Below, piece after piece: positions 10,687-21,156 of a stretch of DNA of 64,000 nucleotides. The stretch's first letter is position 1. Each line of letters opens with the position of its first letter. Both the position numbers and the translations under genes were made by a program. This stretch comes from Metarhizium brunneum (taxonomy: Eukaryota; Ascomycota; Sordariomycetes; Hypocreales; Clavicipitaceae). The DNA lies in assembly GCF_013426205.1 (NCBI RefSeq), contig NC_089426.1, positions 868,001 to 932,000 of the forward strand, written 5' to 3'. The notes under the pieces are model-generated. The model was not told the DNA's origin and did no database searches. It worked only from the letters and a program-made list of their open reading frames with translations.

Positions 10687-11870
10687 GCCAGACAGCCAGG
10701 GTCACAGGCGCAAAATCGACGAATCAACGGAGGCGTAGAGACTGGTCCCACATTCGGACAGCGCCAACCTGTACGTGTCCTGGCCAAGACAATTCCCACT
10801 TGCACACCAGCTATAAATTCACGCTCACCACCCTCGCTTAACGTGTCGCCTTGCCCAAGACGTTGGCAATTCGGAATTCATTTCCTCATTTTAGCCCTAT
10901 TCTAGCCACTTTAAAATGGCCTATACCGACGTTGTGGACAAGGCAAAGGTTGTGCTGATTGTCGGCACCTTTGTTGGTGTAGATGATATCCTCTCTTGAT
11001 CAGATAATGCCAGGTTTCAGTTTAATTCATCCACGAACGCTACTGGGACCTCGTGGAAGGGTGGGCAATTCGATGAGCAACAACTCAAGCAGTTATTTCT
11101 GTGTCTGAGGATAGGGGAAAACTTGTTTGATCCTGCAGGTTGGGCTTTGGGCTCTCATGATGACTCCGACATATGCGACATTTGAATTGCGATAACTAAT
11201 CAGACTGGCATCAGTGGGCAAGCATGCCGGATTGATATTAGTCTCTAAACCTATCGGCCGAGAGTAACACGGCTTTCAATCCGTATTTATGGCCGAACTA
11301 CCATCACTTGGAAACAGGGATTGCCCCAGGAACTTATTGGTCCTGTGGCTATTAATCCAGGGGCCGTGACGTTTCGCGCTTGGGTCCCGGCACGAACAGC
11401 GACGGAGACTGCTCAGTACAAAGAAAGAGCTCCACCGTACAGCAAAGATATCATGGGTTCACTTCCAAAACGCCTTCCGTCCATCCTGAGTTATGATGAA
11501 ACTTCAGCCGAGTACGTCCGATACGGCAAGAGGTGAGCGAAGTCGCGCTCCGAAAAAGTGAGGGCGTGGCACGAGTAACTAAGCCGTGGGATTGACTGTA
11601 TTGTAGATAATAAAACTCGACGCCCAGAATCCCTAATCCAGGCACATCTATAAGCCAATGAAAGCTGCAAACGCGTGTTAAAAGGCTGTCACACCCCACT
11701 CTAATCAGCTCACAGCAAGGGTCAGGGTGAGGAATTATCTCCACGCCGGGTGGATAACACAGAGTATCGACAAGCAAGCATGAATCAGGTGAAAACAGTT
11801 CGGCAGTCGTGACACGTGGCTGGACATGCTATGCCACGTTGGAGCTTTATGTTCAAGACCTACTTACTAG
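10687..11870. other. Intergenic stretch with weak coding-like pieces
   Basis: A short frame beginning at 10916 (MAYTDVVDKAKVVLIVG) and a 55-codon open piece at about 11014-11178 suggest an eroded small gene, but no consistent exon set could be built. Nothing else is supported. Confidence 0.3.
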
Positions 11871-12806
11871 ATGGCAAAGCTATTGCTCCCTTACGCGTGC
11901 CTTGTCTAGCATAACATAGCATTCTTATAACACTGTTCAGTGCGGACTATTTCCCTCCCGGAACCACGAGACTGGAGCGCGGTCTCCAGAACTATGTCAG
12001 TACAAGACGACAGCTCGCTGCTTCCAACCGATCAAGGTCAATGTCTCAACATCCGCTGTAAACACTGCCCAACGGGGGACGGCCACATTAGGCTCGAATT
12101 CACGGTCGACGAAAATAGAAAACTGCTTGTCAATGGGTTTGAACTCTTTCCCTCCCACGGCGATGGTGAGGAGACGCCGATGACTGCCAATGTGCATGAT
12201 GTCGGTGGCAATGCAAAGGCAATACATGAGGAAGCAATCAGCTATGAACTCAGCACGGCAACCAAGGAAAGAGACGAAATCGAAGGAATCGAATTGATCG
12301 ATGTAGACTACAAGATCCTCCAGGTTGACTCCGTTGTGGTTCAAGACATTCCTACAGTGCACGTGCGCCTTATCAAGCTTCCAAGTGACGACATTCTGAT
12401 AGGGGTACTAACCACAAGTGAGGAGGAGGATTACGACGCCGACTGTGGCGCTGTGCAGTGCTGGGCTTACAAACTCAGCTTCGGGGCCCTTGGGTCTGCC
12501 GGCGACATGATTCCGAGCTGTTGTAGCAAGAGTTCAACCCAGGCCAACCACACATCTAGTGAGGTCGATTGGCGCCCTTCCCTTAACTGGGAGAAGACTT
12601 CGCTGCAGGGTTTGCAGCTTGGTGTGCTTGCTTGTCTCCTGCTTGCCTTGTATGTTTCCTTTATGTCCCGGATGATGAGTGCTACTAACCTCAAATACAT
12701 TAGGCTGGCCATGTTCTGTTTTAGGTGTACCAATTTACATCAGAAAATAAGGAAGGCTAGAGGGGTGCAATTCTGGACTAGGACTATAAAAGGTCCTAAT
12801 AAGTAA
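11871..12806 (+). CDS. DUF7728-like membrane protein, 5' end interrupted
   Basis: The open frame runs to 12806, with its first internal ATG at 11994. The core ('LLVNGFELFP', 'IELIDVDYKILQVDS', 'IPTVHVRLIKL', a late CGAVQCWAYK segment) follows the pattern I associate with the fungus-specific DUF7728 family: secreted or membrane proteins with an N-terminal signal and a C-terminal helix. A 54-base intron (12650-12703, GTATGT, CTAAC branch, TTAG) is likely; splicing improves the C-terminal membrane helix and keeps the frame. In the same frame upstream, an ATG at 11871 begins a signal-like MAKLLLPYACLV but meets TAG at 11907 and TAA at 11928. So either translation starts at 11994 without a signal peptide, an upstream exon was missed, or the gene is dying. 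No function is known for the family. Confidence 0.55.
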
Positions 12807-13361
12807 GCACATGTGTGTAGTTGGATCAAAGGATCCGAATTAACAATCTAAATATCGACTCCAGACCACAGGTCATCGTTGGGCCTGTAAGGGAACGGCC
12901 CCATTTTAGAACTTAGATACGTCGAGTTGGAGCTTCCGAATGCGAACAATCGCTTTATCCAAGTCACACTCGACCTTGTTCGTGCCCTTGTACCGTCACA
13001 GGGCTTCTGTTTATTGCCGGAATCTCAGCATAGGACTCATTAGTGTAGCGCACTACCTGTACAATTTCCTGCTGCAAATTATCTGACTTGACATCTGTTG
13101 TATCTGTGCCGGTAGCTGACTTGGCTGATGATGTTGGTGTATCTACATGGCGCGTCTCTGGTGCACTTCTGGCCAAATCTGCTGTGATCTCTCCCATCTT
13201 CGACTCCTGTGGAATAAAGCTGCTTCTGTTGGTAGAACAAGCAGACTTGACATAATTGCCGCATGTCAGAAATCATTGATATCTCTAGTTTGAAAGGCTG
13301 GGCAGCCACCCTGATTTCGCCAGGTGGCTGGGGAACCCTCCAAGGCCGGAGACAAATAGTA
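12807..13361. other. Intergenic stretch, no gene recognised
   Basis: Minus-strand frames at about 12964-13309 have no recognisable features. The stretch borders the putative LTR and may be element-derived. Confidence 0.4.
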
Positions 13362-13629
13362 TGAACCCTTCTAAAGGATGGGAACCAAGAAGAATAATAA
13401 GTTTATAAATAAGCTTAGTTAATAATGGGTCTGGTAAAGTGGCAACTCAGGGTCGGCTTTGGAGCCAGAGTAAGTGTGGCGTTGAGCGGTTGTAATTCTT
13501 GTATTCATGTCTCTCTCCTTTCCCCTACACAGCGGAAGCTCAAGATAATACTTTCGAAATACTGCTGTTGACACCCAGGAAGCAAAGCGGTTGCGTGGTC
13601 AGACCACTGAGGAACCATTATCCGACACA
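13362..13629 (-). repeat. Putative LTR of a copia-type element
   Basis: On the minus strand the retroelement coding end is followed by a purine-rich tract (AAGGGGGTG) and then TGTGTCGG, the layout of a polypurine tract directly before a 3' LTR starting with TG. A plausible far end (minus GGGTTCA) is at about 13362, giving roughly 268 bases. The outer limit is a guess, because no partner LTR is present in the window. Confidence 0.4.
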
Positions 13630-13661
13630 CCCCCTTAGCTAGAGTCTCGTATGACAAGTCT

Positions 13662-14045
13662 CTAGCTGCAACGAACTTCCTCTGTTGACGAGCTGCTGGG
13701 CCCTTCTCGGGCTGTTCTCTTCAGCTTTCCTGTAAGCCCGCCCCCTCTTGCCCCCAGCTTCAACTCGAGGTCTTGTCCATTGTCTCTATCGAGGTCCCGA
13801 CTAGCAAGCTGTTCCTGCAGCTTGTCTCGGGCTTCTTCCATCAGGGCCTCTGTGGCTATTCGGCTACGGATATCTTCCATCTGTAGCTGCTTGATGGATT
13901 CAAGCTGCCGGACCCGAGGTAACACCTTTGTCATCCCATCAGGCACCATCCTACTGGTCTCAATCCACTGTACGTTAATTCTTCCTCCCCGAACTTCTTG
14001 TCGCAACCAATGCTGATGAATATTAACATGACGCAGCTAGTTGTT
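13662..14045 (-). mobile_element. Copia (Ty1) retrotransposon remnant: C-terminus of RNase H
   Basis: The minus-strand frame begins NIHQHWLRQEV near 14030 and continues 'GRINVQWIETSRMVPDGMTK' and 'LPRVRQLESIKQLQMEDIR'. These are the last strands of the Ty1/copia RNase H domain (pattern H.H..R..V..G.I.V.W..T..M.AD..TK.L). A non-conserved charged tail ends at 13662. The rest of gag-pol is absent: the homology stops at about 14045, next to the start of an unrelated gene at 14108. It is therefore a 5'-truncated copy. Confidence 0.75.
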
Positions 14046-14107
14046 GCTCTTATTACCCGCACCCTCAGTGCTCTCCCGATTTCTTATGATTCCGCGTCTA
14101 AGCAAAT

Positions 14108-15074
14108 ATGTCGGGGTGTCTCAGCGTCCTTGAACGATGGGCAGCCGAGATTAAATTATGTGGCGCAGAAGAAGTAACCTTGCAGGCTCTGGCCAACTCA
14201 TTGAAGCTAGCTGAGGGCACCCTCAACATCCTGATTGTGATGATTGAGCCATGTAACAACCACGCCACCGTGGACTATGAAACTATGGTAGCTCGCAGCC
14301 CGTCGCTGCAGGAGTTAGATCGCCTTATACGAAAATACGGCACAAACCGCGGTATTGCCGCTGTGCCAATCCTCGACGTGAGACCGCTAATCAGCAAAGC
14401 AATGGGAACAGCAATAGGAAACAGATGGCCGACATGGGAAGTACGGGCGTATGAAGTATTCGAAGACATCCTTCGCCACAAGAAACCCGACGTTATACTG
14501 AGTCTGCAGCGAGTGACGAAAGATGCGGATTCTCTCCCCTGTAAAAGTCTGTCAGACCAAGCTTGGTCGCCTCGACCTGACATCGTACGACTTGCCAACC
14601 GAACAGCTATTTTATTTCGAGCGTTCCATCCTAGCTCATATCTCAGGCCCAATTATACTGCAAATAAGGCCACAGCAAGGGTTAATAGCATGGAAAACAA
14701 GCTAGACGCCTCCTTCAAAGCGGCATTTATGGCGCTCAATGGTCACCAATCTGAAGTGAGTCCGTGGCAATATCATTGCATGCTGGCCGCAGAACGGCGA
14801 CAGGAAGACAGAAGCTATGCGAGGAGGATAACGCCTAGTGAACTGTATTGCACACTCCAATTCGTAAGTTGGCGTTCAGACAAAGTGAGCCAAGTGCAAC
14901 ACTAATGCCTTGTAACAAACATAGCACGATAATCCGGAAACGCGCTTGGCGCTTCTTCACGAGATCGACATTCAGTTTAAACTAGAGGAACTAGCGGGAA
15001 CTATGCAGCCAGTGTGCAGAGAAGATACAACACCGCAAGAAGTAGTCGAACTATTGAATAGCTTGTCAATTTGA
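14108..15074 (+). CDS. Conserved-looking fungal protein of unknown function
   Basis: Two exons, 14108-14863 and 14925-15074, are joined across a 61-base GTAAGT...CATAG intron with an ACTAATG branch. The product has 301 residues. It has no signal peptide. Readable segments include 'DYETMVARSPSLQELDRLIRKYG', 'AAVPILDVRPL', 'KKPDVILSLQ' and 'FRAFHPSSYLRPNY'. The order of a beta strand before Asp, then a late His-Pro-Ser motif, faintly recalls the uracil-DNA glycosylase fold; I hold that with low confidence. The gene starts about 60 bases from a copia remnant transcribed the other way, so its promoter may lie within element-derived DNA. Confidence 0.55.
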
Positions 15075-16559
15075 GCCACCAGGCTCCTAAGGGTAACATC
15101 AAGGTGCGGAATACCGAACTTTTTGGGGAAATTGCCTTCAACTGCTATTGAGTGATTTCATTACGGCAGGCAGATGGCGATTGGTTCTGAGGCACTGTAT
15201 TGTTTGCTGTGCATTGGGTTCAATCTTAAACGAGAACTCTTGAACCCTTCTTGAACCTGTTCGAATGTCAGCCATGGAAAAAGGTTGGACTAGTTGGTGT
15301 ATTGTTGCGGTTCTGAGACGCTGTCGGGTATCCAGGATTTTGAGCGACTCGTGAGTATTCTATATTGGTATTAATGATGACAATCTTACGAGTCAAGGTT
15401 GGCGGAGACATATATTGTCGTGTATTTGGTGGCTGATACTTTGCGTCGGTGAATTTCGTGCTGTGCCAAATCCAAACTCTAATTACTACAGAAATTGATG
15501 AATGTACTTTGCGTCCCCTTCTTAGGTTAACTATCGAGCACGCATCGACATCCAGTTATCTTTTTTCTCCGTGCAGTGCAACCGAAAAGATAGACTACGT
15601 TTCTTTGTAACACGACCGCGTAGTTTAAAACGTTTGTATGTTTAGGCTTTCCACCTTGTCCATGTATGCAATTTTGGCTTGTTCGTTATTCCTCATTTCG
15701 CCCTGGATCTTCTCATTGTTCGGCCTCGTCTCATGGACCATCTCATAAATAATGCGCATATGGTCATTCCATTAGTGGCCGCACGGGCAAGTATAGCCAT
15801 GGAAAAACAGCCATTTCCGAAATGCATAGCAAATCTTTACATCATGGCTTCCAACGACCTCTTCAGGGGGATCTGTTGTGGGATTGTAGCCCCATTGTAG
15901 TTATCGTCTCTACATGTAGGGTTGTTGGCGGTAGTAGCTGCGGTGGCCGAAGTAGTACGGCCTGGCAAGGGACTTTAAGACATGTCTGTGCAAACAGAGA
16001 TTTATATTTGCGCAAATAGCAATACTCTGAAAAAAACCTAAACTTTCTATACTAGACAAAGAACAGGACAGTCAAAAACATATCAATTTTACATCCCCAT
16101 AATACCGCCACCGTATTTCTAACACATAGCTGTAATTTTAAACACAATCAAGCTGCCGAATTTAATATGGGCAGCTGGCCTAGCTTGTTGGAAGCTGGCT
16201 TGGTTGGTTATGCCCAGCTAGTTGATAGCTGGTGTGAGGGACCACGGAAGGGGTCTACGAGCGAAGTCACAAGAGCTCGAGGATGCAAATGACAAACATG
16301 TATTCCAACAGGCTAATAAAGAGAGACTTTTGTGTGTGTGTTCCAGAGAGAAAAGGTAGCTAAAGTGTGCAGGTGTAGCAGTAAGCTTTGTAGTGCCTGG
16401 CACGTGACTGTGGGTCCCAACAGCTGGCCTCTTGTTGTTGACAGACCTTGGCAGGAGTCTGGTGGTAGTTGAGCCTGCCCATCTCAAATACTCGAGCCTT
16501 GTGAACAATTATCAACCACATATCCAGCTTTTCCTGTTGTGTTCCCATCCGCTACGGCA
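15075..16559. other. Intergenic stretch, no gene recognised
   Basis: Only short overlapping frames occur. AT content is high at 16020-16140. I see no RNA gene or repeat. Confidence 0.45.
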
Positions 16560-17171
16560 TTACTCCCCACGTCGGCAGTCTTCCCGTACTTGTTGGGCGT
16601 CGTCGACGCACTTCTGAAAGTCGTCCTTGAACTTATTCCAGCACTCCCAGAAGTTCTTCTCGCGTAGATCGTTACACTGCTTCAACTTTTCCGGAGAAGC
16701 TGGCTTGCTCTTCTCAGTAGCGCCCTGTTCGCCCTCTCGGCTTGCCGAATTTGTTGAACTGGCCGGTGCCAGCTTCTTTTCCAATTCTGACCATTGTACG
16801 TTTACGTTCTTTGCGTTGCCGCCGGCGCTCTTGTCGCCCTCGCAGAAGTAATCGAAGGGCTCAGTTGGTTCATAGACATAGCACTGTTTTGGTTCTTCTC
16901 CATTCTTGAGCGCGCGCTCTTGCCAGCCCTCTGGTACTCGCGATCCTGCACAGGCGTGAGGATACCGGGGGTGAGCGAGGCCCTCGGAGTTCACTATGGC
17001 AGTAGTGTCGTTCCTCGTGCACCACTTTCCCCCTTGCTCAAAGAAGACGCCTTTGTAGGCACATTCGTCGGCACAAAAGAATTCCTTGTCCGAGATCAAG
17101 ACACCTGCAACCTCACCGCCGAGGATGGCGTTGACCGCCACGGCACTTAGCAACAAGGACAGGGCGAGCAT
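16560..17171 (-). CDS. Small secreted cysteine-rich protein with a periodic cysteine helix
   Basis: An intronless 203-residue ORF. The signal peptide is clear (about residues 1-15, MLALSLLLSAVAVNA). The mature N-terminal half has six cysteines (33, 37, 51, 74, 97, 110). A Ser/Glu/Lys-rich, disordered linker spans about 115-158. The C-terminal helix has cysteines at 166, 177, 188 and 199, exactly 11 residues apart, so all four would lie on nearly one face of a helix. The family is not recognised. Size, secretion and cysteine content fit a fungal effector candidate. It lies in a run of secreted-protein genes with the tandem ADP-ribosyltransferase, and shares a 'FCEG' motif with the gene at 18252. 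A TATATATA box sits about 145 bases upstream. Confidence 0.75.
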   Translation of the reverse strand: MLALSLLLSAVAVNAILGGEVAGVLISDKEFFCADECAYKGVFFEQGGKWCTRNDTTAIVNSEGLAHPRYPHACAGSRVPEGWQERALKNGEEPKQCYVYEPTEPFDYFCEGDKSAGGNAKNVNVQWSELEKKLAPASSTNSASREGEQGATEKSKPASPEKLKQCNDLREKNFWECWNKFKDDFQKCVDDAQQVREDCRRGE

Positions 17172-17316
17172 GGTAGTTGCGTGAGGAGTTGAGAATGAAT
17201 TGACAGTAATGTAATGGGAATTGTAGGTGATGTAGGTCGAAAGAGTCTAGGTTTATTCTGTTTGGTTTCCTCGAGACGAAGTTGCTGACCTTGGATCTAG
17301 GTGCTACCTACAGAGC

Positions 17317-17324
17317 TATATATA
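17317..17324 (-). promoter_or_regulatory. Possible TATA box of the secreted protein gene at 16560-17171
   Basis: The self-complementary TATATATA lies about 145 bases before the start codon on the minus strand. The spacing is slightly long but plausible. Confidence 0.35.
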
Positions 17325-18251
17325 AAAAAACAGATGCTGAGGATCGGATTTGGCCGAATAGAAGACCTGGGCAATGACCATGAAATGAGACCGGATTACA
17401 GTCAACGGCATAGATACGGCGTTAATGCGGCGCCTAGAAAAACAGAAATTGCCGTAAGTAATCTATACACTCGTATGTATTCCATATTGCAGTATTACAC
17501 CAGTCGTCTGAATCGACTTCCCAGGATCCACTATATATGTAGACTGTACCTCAAAGCCTGACTCGTTCTCATATAGTGTAGTGGTATGGACACATGATAT
17601 TATTGGTTTATTTTTGGGTTTTGTGCTGTAGATTTAACCCTTGGTAGGAGACTGACCCCTGAAATGTTATTAACCCATGATTTCCGCTATTTCCACATGT
17701 GGCAGTGTCGACATGGAATGAATTGTACTTGATATCGACTTATATGTGTGTTTTTATATGGACCTTGTCTACTGACTTGAAACCCAGCGCAGAAGTGTAG
17801 CGTCGAGACCATTGTGAATTACTCGCATCATGCCCCATAATAGGCGGAATGTCGCACAAGATGACACCGTACTAGCCGTATTAACTTACCACTATAGATA
17901 AAAAAGGCATCAATGGTAATTTTCCGAACTTTGTGGATCCCTATAGATTTTACAATATAGCAGTGTAGCTACTGTCGCATTGCAATCAAATCTACTATCA
18001 GACCATAATATTCTTGTCGCATTGTACATACCAGCCAGTTGGAGATGCAGTGCCACGTTGCCCTTCTACTAGCCGATGCATCTTTCGGCAACGTTAATCT
18101 AAACATACTATTTCTGACAAGATAAATAGCAAGTCTTGCCTCGACATGTACAGTGCAACTCCAAGCATCAACTTGTACTTACTCGAACTGCCATTTACCC
18201 ACACCCGTCATCTCTCCTTTACTATTTCTCTTTCAAGGTTTTACGTCAACC
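17325..18251. other. Divergent intergenic region between two secreted-protein genes
   Basis: This stretch separates the divergent genes at 16560 and 18252. It is AT-rich, has no coding frame of note and should hold both promoters. Confidence 0.45.
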
Positions 18252-18933
18252 ATGAAGTACTCTTTGGCTCTCATCTCTCCTCTTGCCGCCGTCTCTCTCG
18301 CGGGACCCGTTGAGACTGAACAGGGTAAGAAGCCCTTTATCGATCCCCTCTACAATGCATTTGGCCCCAAATGCTTGGCCGACAACGCCGAGTTCCCAAG
18401 AGACTCGGAAGCCTGCCTAGGCACCCGGGACTACTGCGGCTGGAAGAAGTACGAGGCCATGGGGGAGCATTTCGACAGTCCCAAGTCTTGCATAGACTCG
18501 CGGCAACCACCTCCGTTCAAAGAGCCGGCCTCGGAGGAGAACCAGGCCAACTTTTGCGAGGGCAACCCGACATTCAAAGGGGACGCATGGCGGGCAACGA
18601 CGGAGCCGTGTCTCGGCACAGTGGCGTATTGCAATAAGAAGGTTTATGAGGGCACAGGCGAGACTTACGACAATCCTGATGAGTGCATCACTTTGAGACT
18701 GAAAACACTCACTAAGAATGCGTCTTTATTCCAACCACTCCTTGACGGGATCCATCAAATCTCCAGCGCAAAGGTACAACAAGGGCTTATTGATGCTATA
18801 CCCAAATGCAAAACAGTCGACGGTGGGACGATGGAGCGGCCATTGGTAGAGATCGAATGCCCGAAGGTAAGTTGACATTACTTCTCTAATTGTCAGCTAG
18901 GAACGCTAAATAAAAGACTAGGTCTATTATTGA
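18252..18933 (+). CDS. Secreted protein with two duplicated cysteine modules
   Basis: The ATG at 18252 starts a signal peptide (MKYSLALISPLAAVSLAG). The mature protein has two copies of one module: residues 41-84 and 102-149 each read Cys, then CLGT-x2-YC-x2-K-x-YE-x2-GE-x-[FY]D-x-P-x2-C-I. Two more cysteines (186, 203) follow in the C-terminal tail. The first exon ends at 18866 before GTAAGT. Splicing to 18922 adds VYY and a stop; without splicing the protein ends VS at 18875. Either way it has about 207 residues. The family is not recognised. Duplication, secretion and the neighbouring ADP-ribosyltransferase make it an effector candidate (inference). The ATG at 18153 is rejected because it places the signal peptide internally. 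Confidence 0.72.
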
Positions 18934-19954
18934 AAGTAACTATCCAAGTTGAAGGGTAGTTGGGCAGCAATGCAAAGGACTGACCTTGCTTTCTGCTACA
19001 CGAAAGGGTTACCAGAAGTGATAGTAAACGTAAAGTCGGTCGTTGCAAATTGGCTGCCGTTTTCAACTGCTTGCCCGCGCGGGTAACGCGCCGCCCCCGT
19101 AGCCTACTTTGCTTACTTTCTACATACCTCCCGCTATTTTAGAGAAATTTATAAGACTATGATTAAACCTAACTTCCTTCTTCCACTTCTTATCTTGGCC
19201 TTTCCTTTTATTTTTTTAACCTTATTAATTTCTACTTTTCTCTCTCTTGTGCTCTTACGAAGGATTTGCTTATACATATAAAGCCTACATTGAGCAGAAC
19301 TGTATCTCTCCATGGTACCTGGGCACTTGCTCGAATTATAGCAACAATAAAAATAGTATGTCAGACTTTCTTAGGGACTATACATGTTTAGCCCGGATAC
19401 ATGCGTGAGCTGATTCCAAGATCAAGTACCTGGCTGGCCGAGGGGCACTATAACCTCAAAAGTTGAGCCCTTGAGTCCACATGCAGAAAGAGCGGTTTCA
19501 GGGAGCGGCCTAGGCCGATAGATGAGGGATAACGTGCCATGGCTGAGTTTTCAAACAATAAACGCCCGGTTTAACTAGTTGCCTGAGATGCACTGGTGTT
19601 GGTGACGGAGCATTTACTCCCTTATTACAAGTACATACATGTAATTACATACAAAGCCGTCGGTAACGAGTAGGCCGTGCTTTACAGCAGCCCTCCTTTA
19701 TCAACCCTCGTCACCTTGACTCTGAACCCGTCACTAGCAGTGCGTCTATTCTCGGTAGTACAATTACTTTTATTATATTCCTTGAATAGATTCCATTAGA
19801 TTTATTATCTTATACCTATTAGACCGCTTAATAAACCCCAAAAGAATAGTTATATAAACAGTCTCGGATTTTTGGAAATAATAGTGAGCGCCAGGCATTA
19901 TAGCTATCAACACCCCGCCATAACGCCCTAAGGACAATTTTGAGAAAAAGAGAG
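18934..19954. other. AT-rich intergenic stretch
   Basis: Mixed AT-rich DNA with T-rich runs at 19130-19250 and no supported gene. It separates intact from broken secreted-protein genes. Confidence 0.45.
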
Positions 19955-20445
19955 TTATGGACAAGTAAAGCCTGCAAAAACCAAGCTGAATGTAGAACTA
20001 TCCGTGACAGTGCCTCCCTCGAGTTCCTTCATCCAGTTACCGTTCGGACATCTAGCCTGGTTCGTGAAATCTGACGCTGTCGGCGCTTTAGTCGACTCGG
20101 ACGGAACACCCAGGCAACCGTTCTTCGTCCGGAGATTATGTACTGGCACTGTATCCGAAATGGGCTGCGACTTGACGTCGACAATTTGGCCACCATGGTT
20201 GCGGCAATGCACCGTGGCGGTAAGGTACTGACGAGATCCACGTTTGCATTGGTGTTGCCAACACCACAGATGGTAAAGGCATCGCAGGTAACGCTTTGAT
20301 CGGCGTTACAGTGACACGCCACAGAACATGTCTGAATATGTGCGCCGCTCGGGGCACATGCCGCGTTTGGAGTCTGGGCGCTGACGAGGCCTACCGTCGT
20401 CAAAGTCGTCGAGATGAATAAGACTTGTTTTATTATCGTGTGTAA
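19955..20445 (-). pseudogene. Broken secreted cysteine-rich protein gene
   Basis: On the minus strand a signal-like stretch (KQVLFISTTLTTVGLVSA, about 20370-20424) leads into a cysteine-rich mature region ('CSVACHCNADQSVTCDAFTICGVGN'-type spacing). The reading then jumps by one base near 20232 and continues as 'YLTATVHCRNHGGQIV' to a stop at 19955. The codon where the initiator should stand reads ATA, not ATG, so both the start and the frame are lost. The two halves together would give about 155 residues with at least nine cysteines. I do not recognise the family. The start-codon change is a G-to-A transition, the RIP direction. Flanking DNA is AT-rich. Confidence 0.6.
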
Positions 20446-21156
20446 CCTCTTATAGGGGAGTTATATTTTCAGAATAGAGTGATAATAGGTAGTTATTTTC
20501 AAGGAGCACCTATGTAATTGAGCGTATAAACGATGGAGGGGGTGCGGCCTCCTTTTATTGTTGCAAGTAAGCCATAAAATGTCGAGCTCATTTCCGAGCT
20601 CCCCTCGTGAAATATTTACTCTGCAGCGATTTCATGATCAAGAGCAAGGCAGCCTCGTGTAAATTAAGCTTTCTTGGCGCCTAATAAATATATTTAACTT
20701 TATTTGCATAGATACGGGCAGCCACGTGGAGAGAAACCGGCTAGATTGGCTCAGCTTATAATGTCTGGCAGCAATTATCACTTATTTCCTGGATATTCCT
20801 ATTCCAGCAACCCTGATTAAGTGGATATATTGCCACATTATTCAGAGCGAACAATGCAGTAACCGGAAGTAAGTACTTGGATAATAACTATTGCATTGAA
20901 AAAGTGTGACAAGGGTACGATTTTAGGCTTGGAACAAACGGTTCAAATTCAAAGATACTATCAACGAGTGTCAAGGTCCTTGGTTTTCCAAGGGCAAGAA
21001 GGGGAACAATAACAACTATCTATGCATGAAGAGAACGCTCGTGCCTAGGTTCTTGCCCGGGCACGTGTTCAATCTATGTAACCAATAGGTCCTTTGTCGG
21101 CAAAGCCCCTATGTTGGGCCTTTTCCGTGCCACAATAAGACTTCATCTCAACAGAA
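20446..21156. other. AT-rich intergenic stretch
   Basis: No coding frame. Small inverted GAGCTC pairs occur near 20584-20602. It lies 3' of both flanking minus-strand genes. Confidence 0.4.

Noticed and set aside
20930..20960. tRNA-like B box (GGTTCAAATTC)
   Set aside because: No A box or foldable cloverleaf could be found upstream, so it is a chance match.
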